Positions 53,919 to 61,237 of a stretch of DNA of 64,000 bases are shown one piece after another. The position numbers were made by a program, and so were the translations under genes. A model generated the notes under the pieces. That model saw nothing but the letters and a program-made list of their open reading frames with translations. It searched no databases and had not been told where the DNA came from. Where the stretch lies: assembly GCA_049609325.1 (NCBI GenBank), contig JBMYYK010000001.1:116710-180709 (forward strand). Reading direction: 5' to 3'. The stretch comes from GCA-2733415 sp049609325 (GTDB taxonomy: Bacteria > Bacteroidota > Bacteroidia > Flavobacteriales > Flavobacteriaceae). How positions within the stretch are numbered: position 1 is the stretch's first letter; every line of letters begins with the position of its first letter.

Positions 53919-54323
53919 TTAAACTATTTCAGATTGTATTTGTGTTTCACCTTTTAGCAACTTTGCTACAGGACATTCACTTGCTACTATTAAAAGTTGT
54001 TGTTTCTGCTCTTGTGTGACTTCGTTTTCAAAAGAAATCTCTTCTATTAATATTGTTGTTAACCCTTTTGAAGTCAATTTATTTTTTTGAAACACATTGA
54101 CTGTAACCTCCCCTAAGCTCCACCCAACTTGATTTGCATACACTCTAATTGTCATACTTACACATCCTCCTATAGCAGCCAATAAATATTCAATTGGTGT
54201 TGGAGCCGTATTCTCTCCTCCATCTACAATAGGTCTATCCATTTCTATCATTTGCCCTCTTGCATTTGACTGTGCCTTATAACCTGTGTTTGATAACACC
54301 GTTTTAACTGCTGCTCTTTTCAT
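53919..54323 (-). CDS. OsmC/Ohr family peroxiredoxin
   Basis: 134 residues. Both reactive cysteines are present: IGGCVSMTIRV (about residue 53) and SECPVAKLL (about residue 118). That supports organic-hydroperoxide reductase activity, in contrast with the OsmC relative at 18458-18991. First gene of the leftward redox operon, with a full promoter at 54347-54377 and an inverted repeat between promoter and start codon. Confidence 0.9.
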   Translation of the reverse strand: MKRAAVKTVLSNTGYKAQSNARGQMIEMDRPIVDGGENTAPTPIEYLLAAIGGCVSMTIRVYANQVGWSLGEVTVNVFQKNKLTSKGLTTILIEEISFENEVTQEQKQQLLIVASECPVAKLLKGETQIQSEIV

Positions 54324-54324
54324 T

Positions 54325-54344
54325 TATAGTACTCTTAAACTATA
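54325..54344. promoter_or_regulatory. candidate operator of the OsmC-MarR operon
   Basis: The inverted repeat TATAGT-N8-ACTATA lies between the -7 box (54354-54347) and the start codon at 54323, where a bound repressor would block transcription. MarR proteins use palindromes of this size. The link to the MarR protein encoded in the operon is inferred. Confidence 0.45.
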
Positions 54345-54346
54345 TA

Positions 54347-54377
54347 CAAAGTTAGGATAAATTATTTTATTTACCAA
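54347..54377 (-). promoter_or_regulatory. promoter of the OsmC-FMN reductase-MarR-pirin operon
   Basis: The minus strand has TTG (54377-54375), a 20-base spacer and TAACTTTG (54354-54347), a full match to the Bacteroidota promoter pattern. Confidence 0.65.
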
Positions 54378-54467
54378 GGAAAATAAAAACACGGTATTTA
54401 TTTGTAGTTTTATAGTTGACTCTAATAAATATAGTTTGTACATTAGCAGACCAATTTAACGATACTC

Positions 54468-56096
54468 ATGGATATACAATTCAATAAAAACGAAGACTAT
54501 AACAAACTATTATTAACTGACTTAAAACAACGTTTAGCAAAGGTTAAACTAGGTGGTGGTCAGAAAAGAATTGAAAAACTTCATTCTAAAGGAAAAATGA
54601 CTGCTCGTGAGCGTATTGATTATTTATTAGATAGAAATAAACCTTCTATTGAAATAGCTGCCTTTGCTGGAGATGATATGTATGAAGAACACGGCGGATG
54701 CCCATCGGCAGGAGTTGTTGTTAAAATTGGTTATGTGAGTGGCAAACAATGTATTGTTGTAGCAAATGACGCTACAGTAAAAGCTGGAGCTTGGTTCCCT
54801 ATAACTGCAAAAAAGAATTTAAGAGCACAAGAAATATCTATAGAAAATAAATTACCTATTATTTATTTGGTAGACAGTGCCGGAGTGTACTTACCAATGC
54901 AAGATGAAATTTTTCCAGATAAAGAGCACTTTGGAAGAATATTCAGAAATAATGCAGTAATGAGTAGTATGGGTATTACTCAAATAGCGGCAGTAATGGG
55001 TAGTTGTGTTGCTGGTGGGGCCTACTTACCTATTATGGCTGACGAGGCAATGATAGTTGACAAAACTGGGAGTATCTTTTTAGCTGGTAGTTATTTGGTA
55101 AAAGCAGCAATTGGAGAAACTATAGATAATGAAACCTTGGGCGGTGCTACTACGCACTGTGAAATTTCTGGTGTAACAGATTATAAAGCAAAAGATGATA
55201 AAGACGCTCTGGACACCATTAAAAGAACAATGGGCCGAATTGGAGACTCTGATAAAGCCGGATTTAATCGTGCTGAACCAAAACACCCAAAGCTAAATCC
55301 TGAAGATATTTTTGGTATTTTACCAGAATCTAGAGCAGAACAGTATGATATGATGGAAATCATTACCCGTATGGTTGATGATTCTGAGTTTGATGAATAT
55401 AAAGCCGGATATGGTCAAAGTTTAATTACAGGATACGCTAGAATTGATGGCTGGGCAGTAGGTATAGTGGCCAATCAACGAAAATTAGTGAAAACTAAAA
55501 AAGGAGAAATGCAATTTGGCGGGGTGATTTATTCTGACTCTGCTGATAAAGCTACTCGTTTTATTGCTAACTGTAATCAGAAAAAAATCCCATTAGTGTT
55601 TTTACAAGATGTTACTGGATTTATGGTTGGAAGCAAATCTGAACATGGTGGAATCATTAAGGATGGAGCAAAAATGGTAAATGCCGTAAGTAACTCAGTA
55701 GTTCCTAAGTTTACTGTTGTTATAGGAAATTCTTATGGCGCTGGAAATTACGCAATGTGCGGAAAAGCATATGATCCTAGGTTAATTTTTGCATGGCCAA
55801 GTGCAAACTTAGCCGTAATGAGTGGGAACTCTGCAGCTAAAGTGTTGTTACAAATTGAAACTGCGGCATTAAAAAAACAAGGCGAAGACATTACTCCAGA
55901 AAAAGAAGCTGAGCTTTACGATACTATAAAAGCACGATACGATAAGCAAATTTCTCCATACTATGCTGCTTCTAGAATATGGACAGATGCCGTAATTAAC
56001 CCTTTAGACACAAGAAAATGGATTTCAATGGGCATAGAAGCCGCTAATCAAGCTCCTATTGAGAAACCGTTCAATTTAGGCGTTATACAAGTTTAA
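54468..56096 (+). CDS. acyl-CoA carboxylase, carboxyltransferase (beta) subunit
   Basis: 542 residues, the size of propionyl-CoA or methylcrotonyl-CoA carboxylase beta. KMTARERIDYLLD and EHGGCPSAGVV lie in the N-terminal half; the acyl-CoA site has MGSCVAGGAYLP; the C-terminal biotin-side crotonase-like half has FLQDVTGFMVGS and GNSYGAGNYAMCGKAYDPR. It transfers carboxyl from biotin to an acyl-CoA. No alpha (biotin carboxylase) subunit gene is adjacent. The exact acyl-CoA is not decided by motifs; methylcrotonyl-CoA would fit the leucine dehydrogenase elsewhere in the window. Confidence 0.87.
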   Translation: MDIQFNKNEDYNKLLLTDLKQRLAKVKLGGGQKRIEKLHSKGKMTARERIDYLLDRNKPSIEIAAFAGDDMYEEHGGCPSAGVVVKIGYVSGKQCIVVANDATVKAGAWFPITAKKNLRAQEISIENKLPIIYLVDSAGVYLPMQDEIFPDKEHFGRIFRNNAVMSSMGITQIAAVMGSCVAGGAYLPIMADEAMIVDKTGSIFLAGSYLVKAAIGETIDNETLGGATTHCEISGVTDYKAKDDKDALDTIKRTMGRIGDSDKAGFNRAEPKHPKLNPEDIFGILPESRAEQYDMMEIITRMVDDSEFDEYKAGYGQSLITGYARIDGWAVGIVANQRKLVKTKKGEMQFGGVIYSDSADKATRFIANCNQKKIPLVFLQDVTGFMVGSKSEHGGIIKDGAKMVNAVSNSVVPKFTVVIGNSYGAGNYAMCGKAYDPRLIFAWPSANLAVMSGNSAAKVLLQIETAALKKQGEDITPEKEAELYDTIKARYDKQISPYYAASRIWTDAVINPLDTRKWISMGIEAANQAPIEKPFNLGVIQV

Positions 56097-56112
56097 AAAA
56101 CTTGCTTCTTAT

Positions 56113-56156
56113 AAAAATAAGCGCAACGCTTTACAAATCAATACGTTGCGTTTTTA
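56113..56156 (+). terminator. terminator after the carboxylase gene
   Basis: The stem CGCAACG/CGTTGCG (56122-56128, 56144-56150) with a 15-base loop is followed by T5. Confidence 0.7.
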
Positions 56157-56203
56157 TTTTATTTGATTTTTTCGTATATTAATACTACACTAAATCAAAT
56201 ATT

Positions 56204-56626
56204 ATGGGCACTTTAAAACACTTAAATAAATGGGCTAACGCACATACGTATTACCCATTAGACATCATTCGCATAGGCTTAGGCGCATTCATATTTTATA
56301 AAGGGTTATACTTTATGAATAACTCTCTCATTTTAGCTGAGCTTATTGAACCTTTACGAAATTATGTTGGCGAAATCATATTACTCCACTATGTTGTTCC
56401 TGCACATTTAATAGGAGGATTACTTATTATTTTTGGTCTACTAACTCGTTGGGCATTAATAGCTCAAGTTCCCGTATTAGTGGGTGCAGTACTCATAAAC
56501 ATTTTAGGAGCAATGAATCTGTTAAATTTAATTACAGCAAGTATTGTTTTACTATTAGCAATATTTTTTATTGTTTACGGTTCTGGCAAACATTCAGCTG
56601 ATTACTACTTTAAGATGGAACAATAA
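56204..56626 (+). CDS. DoxX-like membrane protein
   Basis: 140 residues with four membrane helices (about 17-35, 60-82, 85-103, 108-128). IIRIGLGAFIFYKGLYF in the first helix and GLLIIFGLLTRWALIAQVP in the middle match the DoxX/DoxD family. Members are inner-membrane proteins associated with redox or respiratory functions; the role of this one is unknown. Single gene, terminator at 56636-56671. Confidence 0.78.
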   Translation: MGTLKHLNKWANAHTYYPLDIIRIGLGAFIFYKGLYFMNNSLILAELIEPLRNYVGEIILLHYVVPAHLIGGLLIIFGLLTRWALIAQVPVLVGAVLINILGAMNLLNLITASIVLLLAIFFIVYGSGKHSADYYFKMEQ

Positions 56627-56635
56627 ATTAGATAT

Positions 56636-56671
56636 AAAAAAACGGCTACAATATCTTGTAGCCGTTTTTTT
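56636..56671. terminator. bidirectional terminator (DoxX / FKBP-like lipoprotein)
   Basis: The stem ACGGCTACA/TGTAGCCGT with a 6-base loop, A7 and T7 flanks, lies between converging genes. Confidence 0.85.
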
Positions 56672-56685
56672 ATACTTTATAACTA

Positions 56686-57648
56686 TTAACTATCAGAGTC
56701 TAAATAATTTGGTATTCCATCACCATCAGTATCGTCATTCGTAGCATCACCATCACCATCTATATCTTCGTTTATAGTTAGTATCGGATCATCATCATCA
56801 TTATTATCTGCAGCATTTGGTATCAAATCATTATCTGTATCATCATTTGATAAATCATGATTACCATCTAAATCTTCCAGATAACTTGGCACCCCATCTT
56901 GGTCATGATCAGTAACAACCATATTCATAACCTTAAACGTAAATACTAAAGGCGCAAAAGGCGCTATTGTAGCTGGTGGATTTGCGAAATAACCCAAACC
57001 TGAAGGCATAAATACTGCCCCTACACCAAAATCATTAAACGTATTTGTTCCATCACCATTAGGTGAGCTAGTAGCAGCTGTCTTAAAATTATCAGATATT
57101 GATTCTGAAAATCCTTTAACTGTAGTTGATAAATCTAACCATACTGGGTGAATTTGCTCATCAAAAGGGATAGAGTCATTTAACTCAACTCCTCTGTATG
57201 ACATAAAGGTAGAATCACAAAATTTTGGCTGTTCTGGGCCATTCCCGTTTCTAACTCTCAAAATATATAAGTTTTGATCTACATCACTATCATAAACTGA
57301 TTTTGTTTCAACAATATCAATCAATCGTTGCCTCACAAATACTGTAGTATCATCAATATCATTCCCATCTATAACACCATCGTTATTAGAATCATATCCT
57401 ATTACCTCAGCTTCATCAGTAATTTTAATATCATAATTAAAATCATTAATGTTTCCTGCATTTGCAAATTCTTCTTCATTATAATAATGTGTTGAAAGAA
57501 ATTCAACTAAAAGCTCATCATCTACTACTGCTTGATCTTCAACTTGTACTAACACAAAAAGCTCCTCATCATCTTTTTTACAAGAAAATAAACTGACAAG
57601 AGCAACAATTAAAAATATATTTTTAGATATTCTATTCATCATAATCAT
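56686..57648 (-). CDS. FKBP-like lipoprotein with C-terminal Asp-rich calcium-type repeats
   Basis: 320 residues; the start could also be the ATG at 57639. The signal ends in the lipobox VSLFSC, giving a lipid-anchored protein. The central part (about 140-245) resembles FKBP isomerases (MSYRGVELNDSIPFDE near the start, GVGAVFMPSGLGYF near the pocket) but with changes in the usual active-site residues. From about residue 245 there are repeats such as DHDQDGVPSYLEDLDG and DTDGDGIPNYLDSDS, typical thrombospondin type 3 / calcium-binding loops. Calcium binding is inferred; isomerase activity is unproven. Confidence 0.78.
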   Translation of the reverse strand: MIMMNRISKNIFLIVALVSLFSCKKDDEELFVLVQVEDQAVVDDELLVEFLSTHYYNEEEFANAGNINDFNYDIKITDEAEVIGYDSNNDGVIDGNDIDDTTVFVRQRLIDIVETKSVYDSDVDQNLYILRVRNGNGPEQPKFCDSTFMSYRGVELNDSIPFDEQIHPVWLDLSTTVKGFSESISDNFKTAATSSPNGDGTNTFNDFGVGAVFMPSGLGYFANPPATIAPFAPLVFTFKVMNMVVTDHDQDGVPSYLEDLDGNHDLSNDDTDNDLIPNAADNNDDDDPILTINEDIDGDGDATNDDTDGDGIPNYLDSDS

Positions 57649-57651
57649 AAT

Positions 57652-57684
57652 TTGCGTGCAAGATACAATTTTATCTTATTTTTG
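57652..57684 (+). promoter_or_regulatory. promoter of the S4-domain gene
   Basis: TTG (57652-57654), a 22-base spacer and TATTTTTG (57677-57684) match the Bacteroidota promoter. It supports the ATG at 57714 as start rather than the TTG at 57699. Confidence 0.6.
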
Positions 57685-57713
57685 TTTTTATTTTAACATT
57701 GATTTTAAAGAAA

Positions 57714-58085
57714 ATGAGAGTTGATAAATATTTATGGTGCACCCGATATTTCAAAACTAGAAGTTTGGCTACAGATGCCTGTAAAAAAGGCCATGTTAGA
57801 ATCAATGGTAGCCAGGTAAAACCTGCTAGAGACATCTACCCTACTGATACAATAACTGTACGTAAAAATCAAATTAACTATATTATTGAAGTTATTGATA
57901 TACCAAACAATAGAGTTGGTGCTAAATTTGTTGACATCTATCGTAAAGACATCACACCAAAAGAAGCTTTTGAACATATTGACCTCTTAAAACTTTCAAA
58001 AGATTATTACCGTAAAAAAGGTACTGGTAGACCAACCAAAAAAGATAGACGAGATATTGAAGATTATATCTATGAAGAAGAATAA
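57714..58085 (+). CDS. S4 domain RNA-binding protein (HslR/Hsp15-like)
   Basis: 123 residues from the ATG at 57714. The S4 domain occupies about 1-65: MRVDKYLWCTRYFKTRS, GHVRINGSQVKPARD and PTDTITVRKNQ. The basic C-terminal tail ends with RPTKKDRRDIEDY. Hsp15 binds stalled 50S subunits carrying tRNA; a role in ribosome rescue or assembly is likely. It precedes the phosphoribosyltransferase gene by 48 bases. Confidence 0.9.
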   Translation: MRVDKYLWCTRYFKTRSLATDACKKGHVRINGSQVKPARDIYPTDTITVRKNQINYIIEVIDIPNNRVGAKFVDIYRKDITPKEAFEHIDLLKLSKDYYRKKGTGRPTKKDRRDIEDYIYEEE

Positions 58086-58133
58086 AATTATGTAGCTTTG
58101 ATAACAGTTAATAACACCCAATTTGCTTAGGTA

Positions 58134-58637
58134 ATGAAAACAGACAATAACATTATACTTACTAATACACAGATTAATCATAAAATCAGACGTATTGCTT
58201 TACAGATTTTAGAAAGTAATGTTGATGAATCTAAAATTATTTTAGCTGGAATTTCAAAAAACGGATTCCTTATTGCCGAGAAATTAAAACTTATTATTGC
58301 TAACTATTCTGATGTTAATGTTGTGCTCTGCGAGGTTTTTATTAACAAAAAGTCGCCTTTAAACAACGTAGACACCTCTATTCCTAAAGAAGAATACACA
58401 GACACATCTGTGGTATTAATTGATGATGTTTTACATTCTGGAGCTACTCTAATATATGGTGTAAAACATTTTTTAAACGCTCCTCTAAAACAGTTAAAAA
58501 CTGCTGTATTAATCAACAGAAACCATAAAAAATTTCCTGTTAAAGCTGATTTTAAAGGACTTTCACTCTCAACTTCAATACACGAACATGTTGAAATTAT
58601 TTTTAACAATGATAATGCTGTTGCAAAACTAATATAA
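58134..58637 (+). CDS. phosphoribosyltransferase, PyrR-like
   Basis: 167 residues of type I PRTase fold. The PRPP-binding motif is VVLIDDVLHSGAT (about 98-110). The N-terminal half, with NHKIRRIALQILE and GISKNGFLIAEKL, resembles PyrR-type proteins. PyrR has both uracil phosphoribosyltransferase and regulatory RNA-binding functions in other phyla; here neither is proven. Its last 9 bases overlap the end of the convergent aroK. Confidence 0.85.
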   Translation: MKTDNNIILTNTQINHKIRRIALQILESNVDESKIILAGISKNGFLIAEKLKLIIANYSDVNVVLCEVFINKKSPLNNVDTSIPKEEYTDTSVVLIDDVLHSGATLIYGVKHFLNAPLKQLKTAVLINRNHKKFPVKADFKGLSLSTSIHEHVEIIFNNDNAVAKLI

Positions 58638-59147
58638 CGACCTTACTATTAACTCAACCACATTTTTTACAGATAAATTATCTACTGTAAATACTTGCTT
58701 GGCTTGTGAATAAAAAGGCTGACGTTCAAACAAATGAATTCCTATAAACTCCTGTAAAGCTTCTTTGTTATTGATGTGGCTTATTAAAGGCCTTTGGTCT
58801 TTTTCTTCAAACAATCGTTCTGCTAAACTGGTTGGAGATAATTTCAAATAACAAGACACTATATGGTTTGCTTTTAGCTGCTCCATATTGTTTGCGTAAC
58901 ATGGTGTACCTCCACCTAAAGACAACACTATATTTGTATTTTTTTCAAGCAGTTGACTCAAATAGTAACTTTCTTGTTTCCTAAAATATAGTTCTCCTTT
59001 AATTTTAAAGATTTCTGTAACACTACAATGCTCTTCTTGTTCAATATATTGATCTAAATCAACAAAATCATAACCTAAAATTCCTGCCAAATGCCGTCCA
59101 ATTGTTGATTTTCCTGAGCCCATATAGCCCAATAATGTAATTATCAT
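58629..59147 (-). CDS. aroK: shikimate kinase
   Basis: 172 residues. Walker A is GYMGSGKSTIG, the shikimate-binding Asp lies in VDLDQYIE, and LSLGGGTPCYANN and QRPLISH (lid region) are further family motifs. It phosphorylates shikimate at the 3-hydroxyl in aromatic amino acid synthesis. It ends inside the 3' end of the convergent phosphoribosyltransferase gene (9-base overlap), with no room for a terminator between them. Confidence 0.95.
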   Translation of the reverse strand: MIITLLGYMGSGKSTIGRHLAGILGYDFVDLDQYIEQEEHCSVTEIFKIKGELYFRKQESYYLSQLLEKNTNIVLSLGGGTPCYANNMEQLKANHIVSCYLKLSPTSLAERLFEEKDQRPLISHINNKEALQEFIGIHLFERQPFYSQAKQVFTVDNLSVKNVVELIVRSLY

Positions 59148-59221
59148 AATGTATTAAATGCTCTTAATTAACCGGTTACAAATATCTTGAAAAAAAATAA
59201 GAAATTTATCAAAAAAAAGAC

Positions 59222-59260
59222 TTGATAAATCAATTAATCCTCTTATATTTGCACCCGCAA
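59222..59260 (+). promoter_or_regulatory. promoter of the tRNA-Lys genes
   Basis: TTG (59222-59224), a 19-base spacer and TATATTTG (59244-59251) make a textbook Bacteroidota promoter. The stretch 59243-59260 is identical to the tRNA-Gly promoter region on the minus strand at 11502-11519. Confidence 0.78.
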
Positions 59261-59280
59261 ACACAGATATGTTTTTGTAA

Positions 59281-59353
59281 GATCTGGTAGCTCAGTTGGT
59301 AGAGCATCTCCCTTTTAAGGAGAGGGTCCTGGGTTCGAGCCCCAGCCAGATCA
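59281..59353 (+). tRNA. tRNA-Lys (anticodon TTT), copy 1
   Basis: 73 bases. The acceptor GATCTGG pairs with CCAGATC, discriminator A, no encoded CCA. The anticodon stem TCTCC/GGAGA encloses CTTTTAA, giving anticodon TTT. Confidence 0.96.
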
Positions 59354-59397
59354 CAAAAATAACTTTTTTGAGTTATAACAACACATATTGAAATTAA

Positions 59398-59470
59398 GAT
59401 CTGGTAGCTCAGTTGGTAGAGCATCTCCCTTTTAAGGAGAGGGTCCTGGGTTCGAGCCCCAGCCAGATCA
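59398..59470 (+). tRNA. tRNA-Lys (anticodon TTT), copy 2
   Basis: 73 bases, identical to copy 1; 44 bases separate the two. Both probably come from one transcript ending at the hairpin at 59472-59503. Confidence 0.96.
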
Positions 59471-59471
59471 C

Positions 59472-59503
59472 AAAAAAAGTTAAGCTCGTGCTTAACTTTT
59501 TTT
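59472..59503 (+). terminator. terminator after the tRNA-Lys pair
   Basis: The stem AAAGTTAAG/CTTAACTTT with a 6-base loop is followed by T7 in total. It separates the Lys genes from the following tRNA-Leu. Confidence 0.8.
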
Positions 59504-59516
59504 GTTTATACTTAAT

Positions 59517-59600
59517 GCGCACGTGGCGGAATTGGTAGACGCGCTAGCTTGAGGGGTTAGTGGAGGAAACTCCGTGGAAGTTCGAGTCTTCTCGTGCGCA
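59517..59600 (+). tRNA. tRNA-Leu (anticodon GAG)
   Basis: 84 bases, class II with long variable arm. The acceptor GCGCACG pairs with CGTGCGC, discriminator A. The anticodon stem CTAGC/GTTAG encloses TTGAGGG, giving anticodon GAG. Confidence 0.94.
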
Positions 59601-59684
59601 CAACGTATAGGGTTAAAAAACTGTTAAGCCTATACCCTACTTACATATAATCGCTAACTTTGTTTCATACTAAATTGATAACTT

Positions 59685-60539
59685 ATGAAAACAAAATTGA
59701 TTATTCCTGTACTTACAGCAGTAGTATTAAGTTCTTGCGTGTCGCAAAAAAAGTTTTCGGCACTAGAAGATCAACACAAAAAAACTCAAGATTTATTAAA
59801 CTCTGCTACGGTTAAACTCAACAGTTGTTTAGAAGACAAAGCCTCATATTCAGCACGAGCAAAAGCTCTTGAAGAGCAATTGGCAGATTTAAGAAAAACC
59901 AATCAAAGTTTAATTCAAAGTTCAAAAGACTTAACCATCCTTACCACTAAAGGTGCTGAGAACTTAGAAAAATCTTTAGAAAGCCTTAAAGAAAAAGACT
60001 TAAAAATTAGTCGCCTTCAAGACGCACTAACAAAAAAAGACAGTGTAACCTTAGCTTTAGTGACTAGCTTAAAGCGGGAAGTTGGTATAAATGACCCAGA
60101 CATTAATGTAAATGTTGAAAAAGGTGTTGTCTTTATTTCTATTGCTGATAAACTTTTGTTTAAAAGCGGTAGTTACAATGTAACCAACAAAGCTAAAGAT
60201 GTGTTAGCTAAGGTGGCAAAAGTTGTGAATAGCAAGCCAGATTTTGAGTGTTTGGTTGAAAGCCATACAGATAACAAGTCATATAAAAGTGGTGTGTTAC
60301 TTGACAATTGGGACTTAAGTGTTAAACGCGCAACTTCAATTGTTCGTGTGCTAGAAAATTTAAATGTAAAACCTGAACAATTAATTGCATCAGGGAGAAG
60401 TCATTATGTACCTTTAGTAGATAATGACACCTCAGAAAATAGAGCAAAAAACAGACGAACACGAATTGTTGTTCTTCCAAAAATTGATCAGTTTTATGAC
60501 ATGATTGAAAATGAAATGAAAAACTTAGCAAAAGAATAA
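59685..60539 (+). CDS. OmpA family lipoprotein with coiled coil
   Basis: 284 residues. The signal ends in the lipobox VLSSC (Cys18). Residues about 25-120 are strongly helical and charged (coiled coil). The C-terminal OmpA-like peptidoglycan-binding domain (about 150-270) has LLFKSGSYNVT, ESHTDNKS and NRRTRIVVLP, with the Asp and Arg that bind diaminopimelate. It anchors the outer membrane to the cell wall. Single gene with the terminator at 60558-60588. Confidence 0.9.
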   Translation: MKTKLIIPVLTAVVLSSCVSQKKFSALEDQHKKTQDLLNSATVKLNSCLEDKASYSARAKALEEQLADLRKTNQSLIQSSKDLTILTTKGAENLEKSLESLKEKDLKISRLQDALTKKDSVTLALVTSLKREVGINDPDINVNVEKGVVFISIADKLLFKSGSYNVTNKAKDVLAKVAKVVNSKPDFECLVESHTDNKSYKSGVLLDNWDLSVKRATSIVRVLENLNVKPEQLIASGRSHYVPLVDNDTSENRAKNRRTRIVVLPKIDQFYDMIENEMKNLAKE

Positions 60540-60557
60540 CTTCCTGTTGATTAGAAT

Positions 60558-60588
60558 AAAAAAGCCACTCAAATGAGTGGCTTTTTTA
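60558..60588. terminator. bidirectional terminator (OmpA / sua5), copy of the 2000-2031 hairpin
   Basis: An 11-bp stem with A6/T6 flanks, identical over 31 bases to 2001-2031 after pepT. It lies between converging genes, as does the other copy. Confidence 0.85.
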
Positions 60589-60606
60589 TTTACTATAATA
60601 AGATGC

Positions 60607-61227
60607 TTACAACACCTCTAAACTTCCTTTACCTTCTCTTATAACCTCAGCTTCACCAGATGAAAAATCAATAACTGTTGAAGCCACATTATCACCGTAA
60701 CCACCATCAATAACAACATCTACTATAGAATTCCATTTTTCAAAAATCAATTCAGGATCTGTAGTATATTCAATAATTTCATCTTCATCATAAATAGATG
60801 TTGACACTATTGGGTTGCCTAAAGCTTCAACAATAGCTCTGATAATATTATTATCTGGCACACGAATACCAACGGTTTTTTTCTTTTTAAAGACTTTAGG
60901 TAAATTATTATTTCCCGGCAATATAAATGTATACGGTCCTGGCAATGCTCGTTTCAATACCTTAAAAGTCGCGCTATCTATTTGTTGTACATAATCGCTC
61001 AAGTGACTCAAATCATTACACACAAAAGAAAAGTTTGCTTTTTCAAGCTTTACGCCTTTTATTTTTGCTATCCGTTCTAAGCCTCGTGTTTTTGTAATAT
61101 CACATCCCAAACCATAAACAGTATCTGTAGGATATATTACAATACCACCTTTTTGAAGCACCTTAACAACTTTATCTATTTCTTTTACACTAGGATTGTT
61201 GTTGTATAATTTAATAAACTCTGCCAT
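60607..61227 (-). CDS. threonylcarbamoyl-AMP synthase family (Sua5/YciO/YrdC)
   Basis: 206 residues, a single YrdC domain without the C-terminal Sua5 extension. GGIVIYPTDTVYGLGCD near residue 30, KKTVGIRVPDN and PIVSTSIYDED are present. Members make threonylcarbamoyl-AMP for the t6A modification completed by TsaD (43435-44457). Because YciO-type relatives exist, some caution about the exact role is needed. It lies 10 bases after uvrD on the same strand. Confidence 0.87.
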   Translation of the reverse strand: MAEFIKLYNNNPSVKEIDKVVKVLQKGGIVIYPTDTVYGLGCDITKTRGLERIAKIKGVKLEKANFSFVCNDLSHLSDYVQQIDSATFKVLKRALPGPYTFILPGNNNLPKVFKKKKTVGIRVPDNNIIRAIVEALGNPIVSTSIYDEDEIIEYTTDPELIFEKWNSIVDVVIDGGYGDNVASTVIDFSSGEAEVIREGKGSLEVL

Positions 61228-61237
61228 ACTCTTAAAG

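Noticed and set aside
54300..54480. TATAGT copies as a regular repeat array
   Set aside because: Only the inverted pair at 54325-54344 has symmetry; other copies are expected by chance in AT-rich DNA.
59230..59424. Open frame with LAGARTQDPLLKREMLYQLSYQI on the minus strand
   Set aside because: It is the antisense translation of the two tRNA-Lys genes, not a protein gene.
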